A DNA stretch of 44,203 nt from a virus. Below, in pieces: positions 34,077 through 43,309 of this stretch (the first letter of the stretch is position 1; the number at the start of each line of letters is the position of its first letter). The stretch lies in IMG/VR virus record IMGVR_UViG_3300030388_001677, positions 1-44,203 of that record. The stretch is one strand, 5' to 3'. A program made the translations under genes and the position numbers. The notes beneath the pieces were generated by a model, which saw nothing but the letters and a program-made list of their open reading frames with translations, did no database searches and had not been told where the DNA came from.

Positions 34077-35543
34077 TTAGTTTTGGAATAAGAAGAAGTT
34101 GTTTGCACCTAAAGTACATACAGCTCTTTCTGATAGGAAGTTTACTTCCATCGCATCCAAGTCACTTGTTCTTGCACCACCAGCAGAACCAGTAATCCAA
34201 GTTTTGTAACGTCTGTCTTCAGTTTCTGAAGCTCTATATCTAACATGTAAGAATGGTCTCTTCGCGTTCTTACCTAAGATTTGATCATATACAGTAGTTG
34301 AACCAGCTGGAACTAAAAGTCCGTTTACTGCTCCACCAACCATGTCACCTCTCATTGTAGGATCGTTTAAGTATTTCCAATCTGACTTGTAGAAATCATA
34401 ACCTCTTCTGAATCCAGTGAATCCAAGATTTAAAGCCATTTCTTCATCATTGTCAAATAAACCATATGAAGTACCACCTGCTCCGTAAGAGTTTTGTGCT
34501 GCTAACATATCATCAATATCAAATGAGAAGTTTCTGTTAACGAAAATTACATTTTCCTCAATAGAACCTTGCTTATCAAGTCTTTGAATTATTTGGTCAA
34601 ATTGTGCAAGAACTTGTGGGTTACCACCGCCCCAAACATTACCTCTTTGTCCAACAACGAAGAATATACCATCTGAACCATTAAGGTTAGCGGCAGAAGC
34701 ACCAACTCCAGTTCCTTGTAAAAAGTCACCAGCTCCAGATGTCGCATCTGCAGGTACTGCTTCTATCATTGCAGTTTCTAAGTAATCTTCAAAACGTAAT
34801 CTTGTTTCGTGCTCAGATTTTAAATACCACAAGTATCCACTTGCACCATTTTCAGTTGTTACTTCAATCCATCCAATTTGAGCCATGTCAGAACCAGAAA
34901 CAGCATATCTGTCTTTGATTATAATTGGCTTGTTACTGAAGATAAAGTCATCAGCTTCTTGAGATCCTTGCATACCTACAGTTCCTTTGTTAAATTCAGA
35001 ACCATATACAAAAATATCACAAGATACACCAGCAGCTACTGCTTGTCCAGTTGCTTCATAATAAGCAATAGTTACAAGATTTGGAGCTGCAGCCGTTGGA
35101 GCTACAGTTACAATACCTTTGTTGCTTAAATTTGATCCAGCTGTATTATCAGTAATCATTACTGTTTGTCCTACTCTAAGTGCGCCAAAACCTTGATTCG
35201 TTCCTCCTAATGCAGGATTGAAGTTAGTAATGTTGTTTGGAATAGTCCATTGCACATTTCTCGAAGCTGCACCTGCTGCTGAAGCAGAAGTACATCCTTG
35301 ATATTTTGTGTGTAGTCTTCCTTGTTCTGCCCATTTGATAAGGTCAGAATTAGAAGGCATTTCAGCACCTACCATTCTTAAGAATGATGCTACTGTACGA
35401 TTTCCATATCTTTCAAATTCTTTTTCATAAGTATCTGGAAGATACTGATTTAAGAAATCAAAGTTGTTGATATAGTTTGTAGACAACGGTACTTGTTGAC
35501 TACTTGGTTGTAAATCAAAACCAGGGGTTACATTTACTGCCAT
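34077..35543 (-). CDS. Major capsid protein
   Basis: 488 residues. The N-terminal region (YINNFDFLNQYLPDTYEKEF, 24-43, then GNRTVASFLRMVG) is helical. The remainder suits an HK97-fold shell protein: a central LRFEDYLETAMIEAV spine-like helix, RGNVWGGGNPQVL and a C-terminal beta domain ending in TLGANNFFLFQN. It sits directly after the probable scaffold and portal genes, in the standard head order, and is followed by a strong terminator as expected for the most abundant product. Its codons show somewhat more G/C than the flanking genes. Confidence 0.8.
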   Translation of the reverse strand: MAVNVTPGFDLQPSSQQVPLSTNYINNFDFLNQYLPDTYEKEFERYGNRTVASFLRMVGAEMPSNSDLIKWAEQGRLHTKYQGCTSASAAGAASRNVQWTIPNNITNFNPALGGTNQGFGALRVGQTVMITDNTAGSNLSNKGIVTVAPTAAAPNLVTIAYYEATGQAVAAGVSCDIFVYGSEFNKGTVGMQGSQEADDFIFSNKPIIIKDRYAVSGSDMAQIGWIEVTTENGASGYLWYLKSEHETRLRFEDYLETAMIEAVPADATSGAGDFLQGTGVGASAANLNGSDGIFFVVGQRGNVWGGGNPQVLAQFDQIIQRLDKQGSIEENVIFVNRNFSFDIDDMLAAQNSYGAGGTSYGLFDNDEEMALNLGFTGFRRGYDFYKSDWKYLNDPTMRGDMVGGAVNGLLVPAGSTTVYDQILGKNAKRPFLHVRYRASETEDRRYKTWITGSAGGARTSDLDAMEVNFLSERAVCTLGANNFFLFQN

Positions 35544-35569
35544 AATTTTTAAATTTTAATTGGTTAAAC

Positions 35570-36718
35570 TTATTTTTTTGTACTTCTAATTTTGAGTCCT
35601 CTTCCACTGGTATCCGATTTACTCTTAACGGTTCTTATTTGAAGACCATCACGAGTAGCTAATCTTGGGGCTTGTCTAATATCCATATTAATGTTTTTTG
35701 ATTTTTTAGAAACATTATCTACAGTATTAGAAACTCCTTGATTATAAAAGTGTTGAGCAAATTTTTCTGGATTCATAGCAACCGAAATTGCTTTATGATA
35801 TTCTTTAGCGTCTTTAATTAGTCCTGAATCATCCATAAATTTATTTAAAAAATTATTGAAATCAGATTGGACATTTTTTAATTCTTCTGAAGTACCAGGT
35901 TTGTAAGTAATATTTTTATCATCCCCTACATTGAAATCAAAACCTTTGAAATCATTGGTAAAAACCTCATCGGTTTTTTGGTGGAAATATTCATATTTCT
36001 TTTTGTTTGCATCAGCAACAGTTTTAGATTCTTCAACATAACTTTTATAAGCGTTAAGATTTTTTTCTTGATCTTGAGATAATCCACCCCCACTTGACTC
36101 AAGAGGGATTTTATATTTATCTTTTTGTTCATTTAAAAACTTCTTTGCTTTTGCAAGTTCTCGTTTTTTTGCTAATTTAATTTTCTTAATATCTTTAGGA
36201 TCATCTAAGTCTTCATCAAAACTAAATTTATCTTCTATGATATCTTGAATATCTTCAGAGTCTAATCCTTCTTCGGTAGACTCATAATAATTAGCGAGTA
36301 CAACATCGTCTTCCATGCCATCAATGTCTTTTTGTAAATTATAGAAGTCATTAATACCACGTCCAGTATCTTGTTTGTACTTAAAATACGCAGACACATC
36401 TTCTGGTAATTCAGGGTTTGCCTCTTTTTCCGCAAACAATTCATCAACAGAGTTTATATCTTTGTTGTATCTATTCTTAATATAAGAAAGAACGTCTTCG
36501 TCATTTAACTCTGACGAGGGAGTATTTTGTTGTGTATCGTCTTTTTCTGACTCAACACTATTATCGTTTTCTATAGAAGATAAATCAATTCTTTGAATAC
36601 CATCAGAATTCTCTTCTTGAGATTCAAATTGTTCTTCGTGGTCTTGTAATAATTTTTCTTCTACTTGAGCTTTTGACTTATTGTCAAAGCCATCAATTGC
36701 TTTTACTTTAATTTCCAT
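35570..36718 (-). CDS. Probable scaffolding protein
   Basis: 382 residues, very acidic and largely helical or disordered. The N-terminal 85 residues are rich in Glu, Asp, Ser and Gln (EEQFESQEENSDG). The centre has charged helices (KKIKLAKKRELAKAKKFL near 178-195). The end is strongly basic (LQIRTVKSKS...LKIRSTKK), as in scaffolds that dock on the inner capsid surface. Position between portal and major capsid genes supports the call. No protease motif was seen. Confidence 0.65.
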   Translation of the reverse strand: MEIKVKAIDGFDNKSKAQVEEKLLQDHEEQFESQEENSDGIQRIDLSSIENDNSVESEKDDTQQNTPSSELNDEDVLSYIKNRYNKDINSVDELFAEKEANPELPEDVSAYFKYKQDTGRGINDFYNLQKDIDGMEDDVVLANYYESTEEGLDSEDIQDIIEDKFSFDEDLDDPKDIKKIKLAKKRELAKAKKFLNEQKDKYKIPLESSGGGLSQDQEKNLNAYKSYVEESKTVADANKKKYEYFHQKTDEVFTNDFKGFDFNVGDDKNITYKPGTSEELKNVQSDFNNFLNKFMDDSGLIKDAKEYHKAISVAMNPEKFAQHFYNQGVSNTVDNVSKKSKNINMDIRQAPRLATRDGLQIRTVKSKSDTSGRGLKIRSTKK

Positions 36719-36734
36719 TAGATTTAATTTTTAA

Positions 36735-36752
36735 CAAAGTTAATACTTATTT
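36735..36752 (-). promoter_or_regulatory. Candidate late promoter, conserved 18-mer
   Basis: Minus strand reads AAATAAGTATTAACTTTG, ending 17 nt before the scaffold start. It has a TAnnTTTG box (TAACTTTG) and matches two other sites at 39251 and 43693. It lies in the portal-scaffold gap. Confidence 0.5.
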
Positions 36753-36771
36753 ATTTAAAATTTTAGACATT

Positions 36772-39207
36772 TTATCTTGGATTAAATTCTGCAAAATCAA
36801 AACCATCTAAACTGTCTTCATTAGATTCAAAGTTAATAGGAGGTAATCCTCTTTTCTTTTGTTCTATCATTTCAGAAGTTTGTGTAGATTGTTGACTTAT
36901 TCTATTATCTTTTGCTAATTCTCTTTCAGTTTCTCGAGTTTGAAGTTGCTCAGATTCAACTCCTTTTAATTGCATTTGATAACTAAATTCTGTAGCCATT
37001 AAATCAGCTTTTAATTTAGCTTCAACTTGTAATTTTTGAATTGCAAATTCCATTTCAGATTGAGATAATTGAACTTTACCTTGTAACTCTTGCTGAGTTT
37101 GTTGCATTGCCATTTGTGCCGCAGCTTGTTGAGCTTCCATTTGTTGTTGAGCTTGCATTTGTTGAGCTTGCAATTGTTGAGCTTGCTCTGCTTCCATTTT
37201 TTTCTTACGTTTTAATTTAAGAAGTTGATTAGCCATTTTTAAATTATTAACTTCTCTAATATCAATAGCATCTTCTAAACTAATATCTTTTTGAGATAAT
37301 GCCATTTGAATATTTTGTTCAAGCATTTGTTTTTGTTCTTCATCTGGAGACATTTCTATAAATATTCCAAAATCATACATATATAAATCTTTTACTTCTT
37401 CTAAAATATTTACATTATATTTTCCTATCTGCATTGCAAATTCTTCTCTAAACTCTGCAAATTCTAAAATATCAGCTGTTCTAATAGCTAAACATTCTGC
37501 CATTCTACGTGCAATAAATAAACTTGCATCTAAAATATGTCTTGTAGCTACATTAGAATTTAAAGCTGCTAATTTTTGAACACCTACTAACGAATACGGA
37601 TCAGGTTTAGAACCATCTCTGGCTTCATTTAAACCTGTCACTTGTCTAATCATATCTAAGTAATGATTGTAATTACCTATAAGCATTTGTAATTTACCAG
37701 CACCACTATTAGAAGTTAACTGAGTAATTGGAACTTTAGCATTATTAAATTCACCATCTTGAGTATAACTTCTTCCTACAACACTACCAGTTTGAAAATA
37801 TAAACGTAATGCATCTTCAGGATTATAAGCATTTCCAGAACCTAAATCAACTTCATTTAAACCATCAGCATCAATAAACACACCATCTGGCACAACTCTT
37901 GATACTACTTGTTGTATTTTTAAATGAGTCATTTGAATTAAATCTGCAAATGGAATCATTCTACGAGTTAAAGATTCAAAAGCACCTTTATAATTTCTTG
38001 GAGCACAAGCTACGTAATTAGAATAAGCATATTGACTTGCAGATTTTGGACGAACCATGTTTTCTGCTAATTTCCATTGAAGCATAATGTTAGTTCCCAT
38101 AACCATTACACCATCATACCAAACATCTATTCTTTTTTCTATTCTTTCAAATTTATTTTCATCCTGCATTTCTTGAGGAGGATTAAATTCGTCAGTTTTA
38201 GCTACAGTTTTAAAAGTACCATCAGCCATTTCTTTCTTTTTATAAACAAAAGAATGAGTTGATTTATAATTAAAATATAATAACGTAGCGGTATCTCTGT
38301 GAAACATGCTATTATTATACGCTTGAGCGCCATCATAATAATCATACCATGATTGACTGTACTTAGATATTTCTTCTAAATCTGAATTAGTTAAAGAAGG
38401 ATCTATTTTTATTAATTCTCCAATTGGAACTGTTTTAATTTCACCCCAATAAAAACAATCTTTAAAATAAGGATCTTCTGTATAACTATAAACAACATTT
38501 GCGGGATCTACATAATCAATAGTAACTCCCTGTCCTTGAAGAAACATGTGTTTTGCAACTCCAACACCTAAAACTGCAATATCGTAATCTACTCTTTTAC
38601 GAGTATCATCATAATGATTTTCAGCAAACAAAGTATTAATAGCTTCTTCTTCTGCAATTTCAACAGCTGGCTTATACTTCATGTTCATAAACAGTTCTAA
38701 TTCCTCACCATTTTCTGGCAATTCTTCTTCTGCTATATTAAAAGTGTCTATACCAAAGTCTTTGTTCATTTGTTGCAAAATAGGTTTAGCTATCATATCT
38801 GCTTGAACAAGTTCTTGAAAAGCATTTCTTTTTTCTGCAGACATTACATCTTGAGCATATGCATTAACTTTGAAAAGTCTATCTGACATTCCATTAACTA
38901 CAATGTCAATAAATTTAGGAATAATAGGAACAGGTGTCCAATCTAAGTTTAAATAACTTAAATCTCCATCTACTGTAATTTCGTTTTTGTATTTAGCAAT
39001 TGATTGCTCTCCTCGCGCGTACGTTCTTAATCTATTGTATTCTGCCCATTGACTATAGAATCTGCAATTATTTCCATCTTTTCTGAACCATTCATATTGA
39101 ATAGCTTGGCCTACTTTTAATCCAAACTCCATTGTGTCTTTTGTAGAATCTGAAACAAATTGGTCTGGAAAAGCAGCCGACTGTATATTTACTTTTACTT
39201 CTTTCAT
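36772..39207 (-). CDS. Portal protein
   Basis: 811 residues. The N-terminal half carries features of large portal proteins: YLNLDWTPVPIIPKFIDIVV at about 85-104, GVAKHMFLQGQGVTIDYVDP, and a late conserved-type block LDMIRQVTGLNEARDGSKPD. The C-terminal region (about 668-712) is an extended Gln/Ala-rich coiled coil (QQLQAQQMQAQQQMEAQQAA) typical of portal barrels. It follows TerL with a 4-nt ATGA overlap. It would form the dodecameric vertex for packaging and tail attachment. Confidence 0.85.
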   Translation of the reverse strand: MKEVKVNIQSAAFPDQFVSDSTKDTMEFGLKVGQAIQYEWFRKDGNNCRFYSQWAEYNRLRTYARGEQSIAKYKNEITVDGDLSYLNLDWTPVPIIPKFIDIVVNGMSDRLFKVNAYAQDVMSAEKRNAFQELVQADMIAKPILQQMNKDFGIDTFNIAEEELPENGEELELFMNMKYKPAVEIAEEEAINTLFAENHYDDTRKRVDYDIAVLGVGVAKHMFLQGQGVTIDYVDPANVVYSYTEDPYFKDCFYWGEIKTVPIGELIKIDPSLTNSDLEEISKYSQSWYDYYDGAQAYNNSMFHRDTATLLYFNYKSTHSFVYKKKEMADGTFKTVAKTDEFNPPQEMQDENKFERIEKRIDVWYDGVMVMGTNIMLQWKLAENMVRPKSASQYAYSNYVACAPRNYKGAFESLTRRMIPFADLIQMTHLKIQQVVSRVVPDGVFIDADGLNEVDLGSGNAYNPEDALRLYFQTGSVVGRSYTQDGEFNNAKVPITQLTSNSGAGKLQMLIGNYNHYLDMIRQVTGLNEARDGSKPDPYSLVGVQKLAALNSNVATRHILDASLFIARRMAECLAIRTADILEFAEFREEFAMQIGKYNVNILEEVKDLYMYDFGIFIEMSPDEEQKQMLEQNIQMALSQKDISLEDAIDIREVNNLKMANQLLKLKRKKKMEAEQAQQLQAQQMQAQQQMEAQQAAAQMAMQQTQQELQGKVQLSQSEMEFAIQKLQVEAKLKADLMATEFSYQMQLKGVESEQLQTRETERELAKDNRISQQSTQTSEMIEQKKRGLPPINFESNEDSLDGFDFAEFNPR

Positions 39208-41447
39208 CTGTTAAGTAGTTGGCTTATTGAACTCTTGTTATTATATCTTGCAAAGTTAATGCTTATTTTTGATTTTTCTTTAGTCGGAGTATATAGGTGT
39301 TTCTGATTAGCCATAATTGCTAATCCAGAACTAATGGCTGCATCAAACTTAGTTCTATTGCTAATATCAAATTTAGCCCAGTCTTCTAATGTTCTTTGAA
39401 AATACATCATACCCATATCATCTTGCTGTCTATAACTGCCATCCATATCTAATCCAACATGTTTTTCAATGTAAGATTCTATGGCAGATGCGTGAGCTTG
39501 TTTAACATCTTCACTTGAATTGGGTATACCGCCTAATTCTTTTTCTGTTTTTGATAATTTATTATATTGTTTGTCAGGTCTATTCAAGCTAAATTTTCTA
39601 TAACCTCTATTTTTAAAATGATATAACAATCGAGGTTTGTTGTTTTCTACTAATATTGGCATTCCATAAAATATACAAGCCATTAAAACTTCTTCAAAAA
39701 ATATTTCTGCAGTTTGTGGTCGAGCTATGTATTCTAAAAAAAAATGATTGCTTGGAAATTCTTCCATATTAAATTTAGACAATCCATGCAAAGCTCCGTT
39801 AGAACCAGTTCCAACTACAACACCTGATATGTCATAAGAATCACAACCAAACGAACCTAAATGTTCATTTCCAGGATACTTTAATCCTTGTTTAGTAATA
39901 ACATTATTTTGCATACCAGATTTAGGTAAGTAAGATACAAAAAATCTACCTCTTTTGTTTGGAGTCCAAACAACTGTAGTATCTTTAATTCCATCTTTCC
40001 AACTAAATGAACCTTGTGTTACGTGATGATCAATTATTAACGAATCATTATAATCAATTTGTTGATATATTTTAGTTAAATTAAACAATGATTGTTTAGA
40101 TTCATCTCTAAAAGCATGTGATTCAGAACGAGGAAATTGACGATAATATTCATTTAATGCATCTGGATCTGAAGCTAAAGACTCTACTTCATTTTCCCAA
40201 TAATTAATAGCTCCAACATCTATATTTTCTCCATCTATTCCTTTAATATTTAAATCTTCTCCTCTTAAAACTGGCATTCCATGTCTATCAATAAAACCTT
40301 CCATATTCCATTCCATAGGAATAAATAAATTATATAAACCACTTTTTGTTTGTCCATTTGAATTACGTTTGCTACAATCTGAATCGTAAAATAATTGTTT
40401 AAAATTATTACCACCTTTATCCAAAGCATTTGATGTTGACCCCATCATGCATTTTCCTATAATTTTTCTACCTAAACGTAAACAAGTTTTTGTAACCCTC
40501 CAGTTATTTAATATGTTATCTGGTCGTTCCCATTTACCACTTTCATCATGTAAAAGTAATTGTAGTTTTTCTCCATCATAACTGTTATCTCCAGTATTTT
40601 TCCAATCAATAGTTGTGTCTAATCCTTCTAATTGTTCCTCTCCTAAATCAAACATATTTTTTTTAGTAATTTTAGATGCTGGAACTCGATATGCTAACTC
40701 TGTTTTTGGTTTATCCATACCATCTTGAATGGGTTTAAAAAAGAAAGGATAATTATTTGAAATAGGAACAACTTTATCTGTAAACATTTTTTTTGCATCA
40801 GAACCAGTTTTTGATAATATACCTATACGAGAATCTTTGTTTATAGTTCCCATATTAACACCTTCTCCTGAAGCCATAAATGAAAATCCAGAACGTCTTA
40901 TTTTTAAATAACACATTCCAAAACTTCTTTTATCTAATTTAGATGCTTCCCAAAATAAAAAGAAAATTCTATTTGCTTCTCTAAAGTCAGGAAGACCAAT
41001 GTCAATTTTTGTCCATTGCAAATACATGTAATGAGTACCTGTAATGTAAGTTGAAATTCCATTGTTTAAAAACCAATAACCCTGTTCTCTTTTATTAAAT
41101 TCATCTTCAATATAATCAATCCATTGATTTTTAAATTCAGAAGGTGCTTCGTGCCATTGAAATATAGACTGTACTCTTTTTAAAGATTTAGGATATTCAA
41201 TAGGTTTCCAAAATTGATTTTCTGATTTTAATTTAGAATGTATTTTAGGGGTTTGTGGTAAGGCTATTTTTAAATTATTAATATTATATATATCACCAAT
41301 AGTTCCATTTTTAGATACAATTATAATATCATATTTTTCGTTATAACCTGGTTCCCAAGTTTTTGCTTTATTTTTTTTTGCTATAACTGCATTAGGTATA
41401 ACATTAAAAATTTTAACGTATAAATTATCTTGAACGTGATTCTGCAA
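39204..41447 (-). CDS. terL: Terminase large subunit
   Basis: 747 residues. YITGTHYMYLQWTKIDIG (134-151) and DFREANRIFFLFW (154-166) are typical of the TerL family in crAss-like and allied Bacteroidetes phages. The Walker A position reads IRRSGFS (183-189), a degenerate P-loop; Walker B is LLLHDES (297-303). The RNase H-like nuclease has GCDSYD (D536), VEN (E601) and TKFDAAIS (D702). It should drive ATP-dependent packaging and cut concatemers. The start overlaps the preceding helical gene by 23 nt. Confidence 0.88.
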   Translation of the reverse strand: MQNHVQDNLYVKIFNVIPNAVIAKKNKAKTWEPGYNEKYDIIIVSKNGTIGDIYNINNLKIALPQTPKIHSKLKSENQFWKPIEYPKSLKRVQSIFQWHEAPSEFKNQWIDYIEDEFNKREQGYWFLNNGISTYITGTHYMYLQWTKIDIGLPDFREANRIFFLFWEASKLDKRSFGMCYLKIRRSGFSFMASGEGVNMGTINKDSRIGILSKTGSDAKKMFTDKVVPISNNYPFFFKPIQDGMDKPKTELAYRVPASKITKKNMFDLGEEQLEGLDTTIDWKNTGDNSYDGEKLQLLLHDESGKWERPDNILNNWRVTKTCLRLGRKIIGKCMMGSTSNALDKGGNNFKQLFYDSDCSKRNSNGQTKSGLYNLFIPMEWNMEGFIDRHGMPVLRGEDLNIKGIDGENIDVGAINYWENEVESLASDPDALNEYYRQFPRSESHAFRDESKQSLFNLTKIYQQIDYNDSLIIDHHVTQGSFSWKDGIKDTTVVWTPNKRGRFFVSYLPKSGMQNNVITKQGLKYPGNEHLGSFGCDSYDISGVVVGTGSNGALHGLSKFNMEEFPSNHFFLEYIARPQTAEIFFEEVLMACIFYGMPILVENNKPRLLYHFKNRGYRKFSLNRPDKQYNKLSKTEKELGGIPNSSEDVKQAHASAIESYIEKHVGLDMDGSYRQQDDMGMMYFQRTLEDWAKFDISNRTKFDAAISSGLAIMANQKHLYTPTKEKSKISINFARYNNKSSISQLLNR
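39251..39268 (-). promoter_or_regulatory. Candidate late promoter, conserved 18-mer inside terL
   Basis: Minus strand AAATAAGCATTAACTTTG, inside the last codons of TerL and 44 nt before the portal start. It is nearly identical to sites at 36735 and 43693. Because it is also coding, coincidence cannot be excluded. Confidence 0.4.
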
Positions 41448-41700
41448 ATCCTTTTGGTGTATTATTTTGTTTTATATCTATACCTTCTAACTTATTATTT
41501 TCATCTTCAATACGTTTTAAAATTTCAAACGCATCAAATATTGCTAATTTTTTAGTTGCTGCTGCATTTTTTAATCTATCTGCCGCTAACTCATCATCTT
41601 TATCATATTTAATAATATCTTCTTTAGCAACTTTAATTAATTGAGTAACAGCTTTTTGTCCAGCTTTTATAATTTCTAATTTTAATTCTTTATTATTCAT
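41425..41700 (-). CDS. Possible small terminase subunit
   Basis: 91 residues, helical (LKLEIIKAGQKAVTQLIKVA, then LAADRLKNAAATKKLAIFDA). It lies directly upstream of TerL and overlaps it. Position and small helical nature suit TerS, although the usual N-terminal HTH is not evident. It could instead be another packaging accessory. Starts on the base where the upstream gene stops. Confidence 0.45.
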   Translation of the reverse strand: MNNKELKLEIIKAGQKAVTQLIKVAKEDIIKYDKDDELAADRLKNAAATKKLAIFDAFEILKRIEDENNKLEGIDIKQNNTPKGFAESRSR

Positions 41701-42263
41701 TATAATAGTAAAGTTATATTATTAGTAAACATTCTGTATAGAACTTCGTCTTCAATTATAAACTCATATTCTGATTCTGGTTTAAAAGATATCTCATCTC
41801 CTTCTTTTAATCCTAAGTTTTCTAATTCTGTATTAATGTATTTAATAATACCCATTAAAGGTTCTACACTACCACTTTTTCCTAAAAAAGATTCTTTAAT
41901 TGGAATAGGTTTAATAAAACAATACTTGTCATAACCTCTCCATTTATTGTTTGATTTAAATAAAAAGAATTGATCTGGATCTACAAAAAATAAATTTTCT
42001 CTAAAAAAAGATTTTCCACTTTTTCTACGACCTTGAATGTCATTATAAAATTTAAAAACATTATGATGTACAACTAAAGTGTCTCCAATTTTTACTTCTC
42101 CTTTATAATTTATAGGAAGTTCTATAACTTCCGCAAAACGATTAGAGGCTTTATGATTTTCTTCTGAAGTACTGGTTATAAATTCTATACCAGCTATGTT
42201 AGTAGTGTTGTTATACCTCTTATTATTAAAGGGTTTAACAATAAAAGAATATGGTGATTGCAT
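41700..42263 (-). CDS. GroES-like co-chaperonin candidate
   Basis: 187 residues. AEVIELPINYKGEVKIGDTLVV-type spacing (about 44-65) and the second half GLKEGDEISFKPESEYEFII...LYRMFTNNITLLL resemble the start and end strands of Cpn10 (VGD..l.f and il.e.di.av). Between them, an insertion (NDIQGRRKSGKSFFRE) could be a mobile loop or roof. Phage co-chaperonins such as T4 gp31 help GroEL fold the capsid protein. Position ahead of the head genes fits. No database check was possible. Confidence 0.5.
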   Translation of the reverse strand: MQSPYSFIVKPFNNKRYNNTTNIAGIEFITSTSEENHKASNRFAEVIELPINYKGEVKIGDTLVVHHNVFKFYNDIQGRRKSGKSFFRENLFFVDPDQFFLFKSNNKWRGYDKYCFIKPIPIKESFLGKSGSVEPLMGIIKYINTELENLGLKEGDEISFKPESEYEFIIEDEVLYRMFTNNITLLL

Positions 42264-42487
42264 TAAAAGTTTATATTATACTCTAAGGATATTGGAAGAG
42301 TTGTTTTAAACTCTTTCCATAGTAACACTTCTTCACCTCTATGAATCCATATTTTATACGATTCGGTAGTTGGCTCAGACTGTATTAGATGTATGGCATA
42401 ATTGCCGCCTAATACTTCTTGTCCTACAATATAATGCATAGCACCAGACTTGTAGTCTGCTCCTATGGAGATTTTCCTAATATCCAT
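42263..42487 (-). CDS. Small beta-rich hypothetical protein
   Basis: 74 residues, not recognised. KISIGADYKSGAMHYIVGQE and YKIWIHRGEEVLLWKEF suggest a small antiparallel beta fold. Starts 4 nt after the upstream stop and shares a base with the GroES-like gene start. Its conserved-looking spacing in the packaging cluster suggests a late-gene accessory role, otherwise unknown. Confidence 0.6.
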   Translation of the reverse strand: MDIRKISIGADYKSGAMHYIVGQEVLGGNYAIHLIQSEPTTESYKIWIHRGEEVLLWKEFKTTLPISLEYNINF

Positions 42488-42491
42488 TTGA

Positions 42492-43013
42492 TTAAAATTC
42501 AGTTCCTACTGTAAGAACTCTGTAAAATATATTTAAATATAATATACCATTACCTTGATTAACAGTGTTTCCTGTAGATAAATTACAAGTTGTGTTAGAG
42601 GTAAGAGTCATATTATCTGCCATTACTGGTTTGATAATTGAATCTGTAGCGGAATTTAAAGTAGCTAAAGCTATATTATGATAAAGGGCAGTTCCAACTT
42701 TTATTGGAGCATCTGCTGCAAAGTTATATTGAGTATTGCCTACATCAAAAAAATAATCTAAGCTAACAATATCTATAACTTTATTTGCACCTGGTGATGC
42801 AATTAAAACTTTATCTGTTCCTTGTAATGCTAATAATTCAGCAGAAGTGACAGTGACATGAGCAACTAACGTGTCTAATCCAAATAAAGATTGTATTCCT
42901 GAAAACGTACAAGTTTTTGTTATCTTCTGATTATCTTTATCAGTTAATATAACATAGTCATTCGCATCTGGAATAATTGTCGGATAAGCCGTAGTGTTAC
43001 TAATTCTTGCCAT
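42492..43013 (-). CDS. Beta-rich virion protein (fibre/decoration type)
   Basis: 173 residues. The N-terminus (MARISNTTAYPTIIPDANDY) and the repeated short strands (KVLIASPGANKVIDIVSLDY, DAPIKVGTALYHNIALA) are typical of small phage fibre or baseplate-like proteins. No catalytic motif. It starts 1 nt after the coiled-coil gene stop. Likely a virion surface component. Confidence 0.6.
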   Translation of the reverse strand: MARISNTTAYPTIIPDANDYVILTDKDNQKITKTCTFSGIQSLFGLDTLVAHVTVTSAELLALQGTDKVLIASPGANKVIDIVSLDYFFDVGNTQYNFAADAPIKVGTALYHNIALATLNSATDSIIKPVMADNMTLTSNTTCNLSTGNTVNQGNGILYLNIFYRVLTVGTEF

Positions 43014-43014
43014 T

Positions 43015-43260
43015 TTATTCTTCTTCTTTTGGTTCTGGATCTTTTACTTCTCCAGTTTGTAAATTAATTATTGCATCTTTTCCAAATTCTCCCATTAATA
43101 TTTGCTCTTGTTCTGCAAATTTTTTCTGGATATCATTTAATCCATTTAACAATGAACCTTTTTTAATTTCACAGTCAGCTATCTGAATTTTAGCTTGATT
43201 GAATTCATTTTGTAATCCTTGTAGTAATTCTAATTGCTCTTTACTTAATTGTTTTGACAT
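43015..43260 (-). CDS. Small coiled-coil virion-cluster protein
   Basis: 81 residues. Strong heptad-type helix over residues 5-55 (EQLELLQGLQNEFNQAKIQI), then FGKDAIINLQTGEVKDPE. This pattern is widespread among small marine-phage proteins (from memory) but its role is unknown. The leader before the start reads AATCAAATCAAATAAA on the minus strand, and a -7 box lies 30 nt upstream. Confidence 0.6.
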   Translation of the reverse strand: MSKQLSKEQLELLQGLQNEFNQAKIQIADCEIKKGSLLNGLNDIQKKFAEQEQILMGEFGKDAIINLQTGEVKDPEPKEEE

Positions 43261-43290
43261 TTTATTTGATTTGATTAGTTAATATTTATA

Positions 43291-43298
43291 CAAATATA
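43291..43298 (-). promoter_or_regulatory. Candidate -7 promoter box
   Basis: Minus-strand TATATTTG, 30 nt before the start of the coiled-coil gene, in a 49-nt gap. Same spacing as the box at 33176. Confidence 0.4.
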
Positions 43299-43309
43299 CA
43301 ATTATTTTT

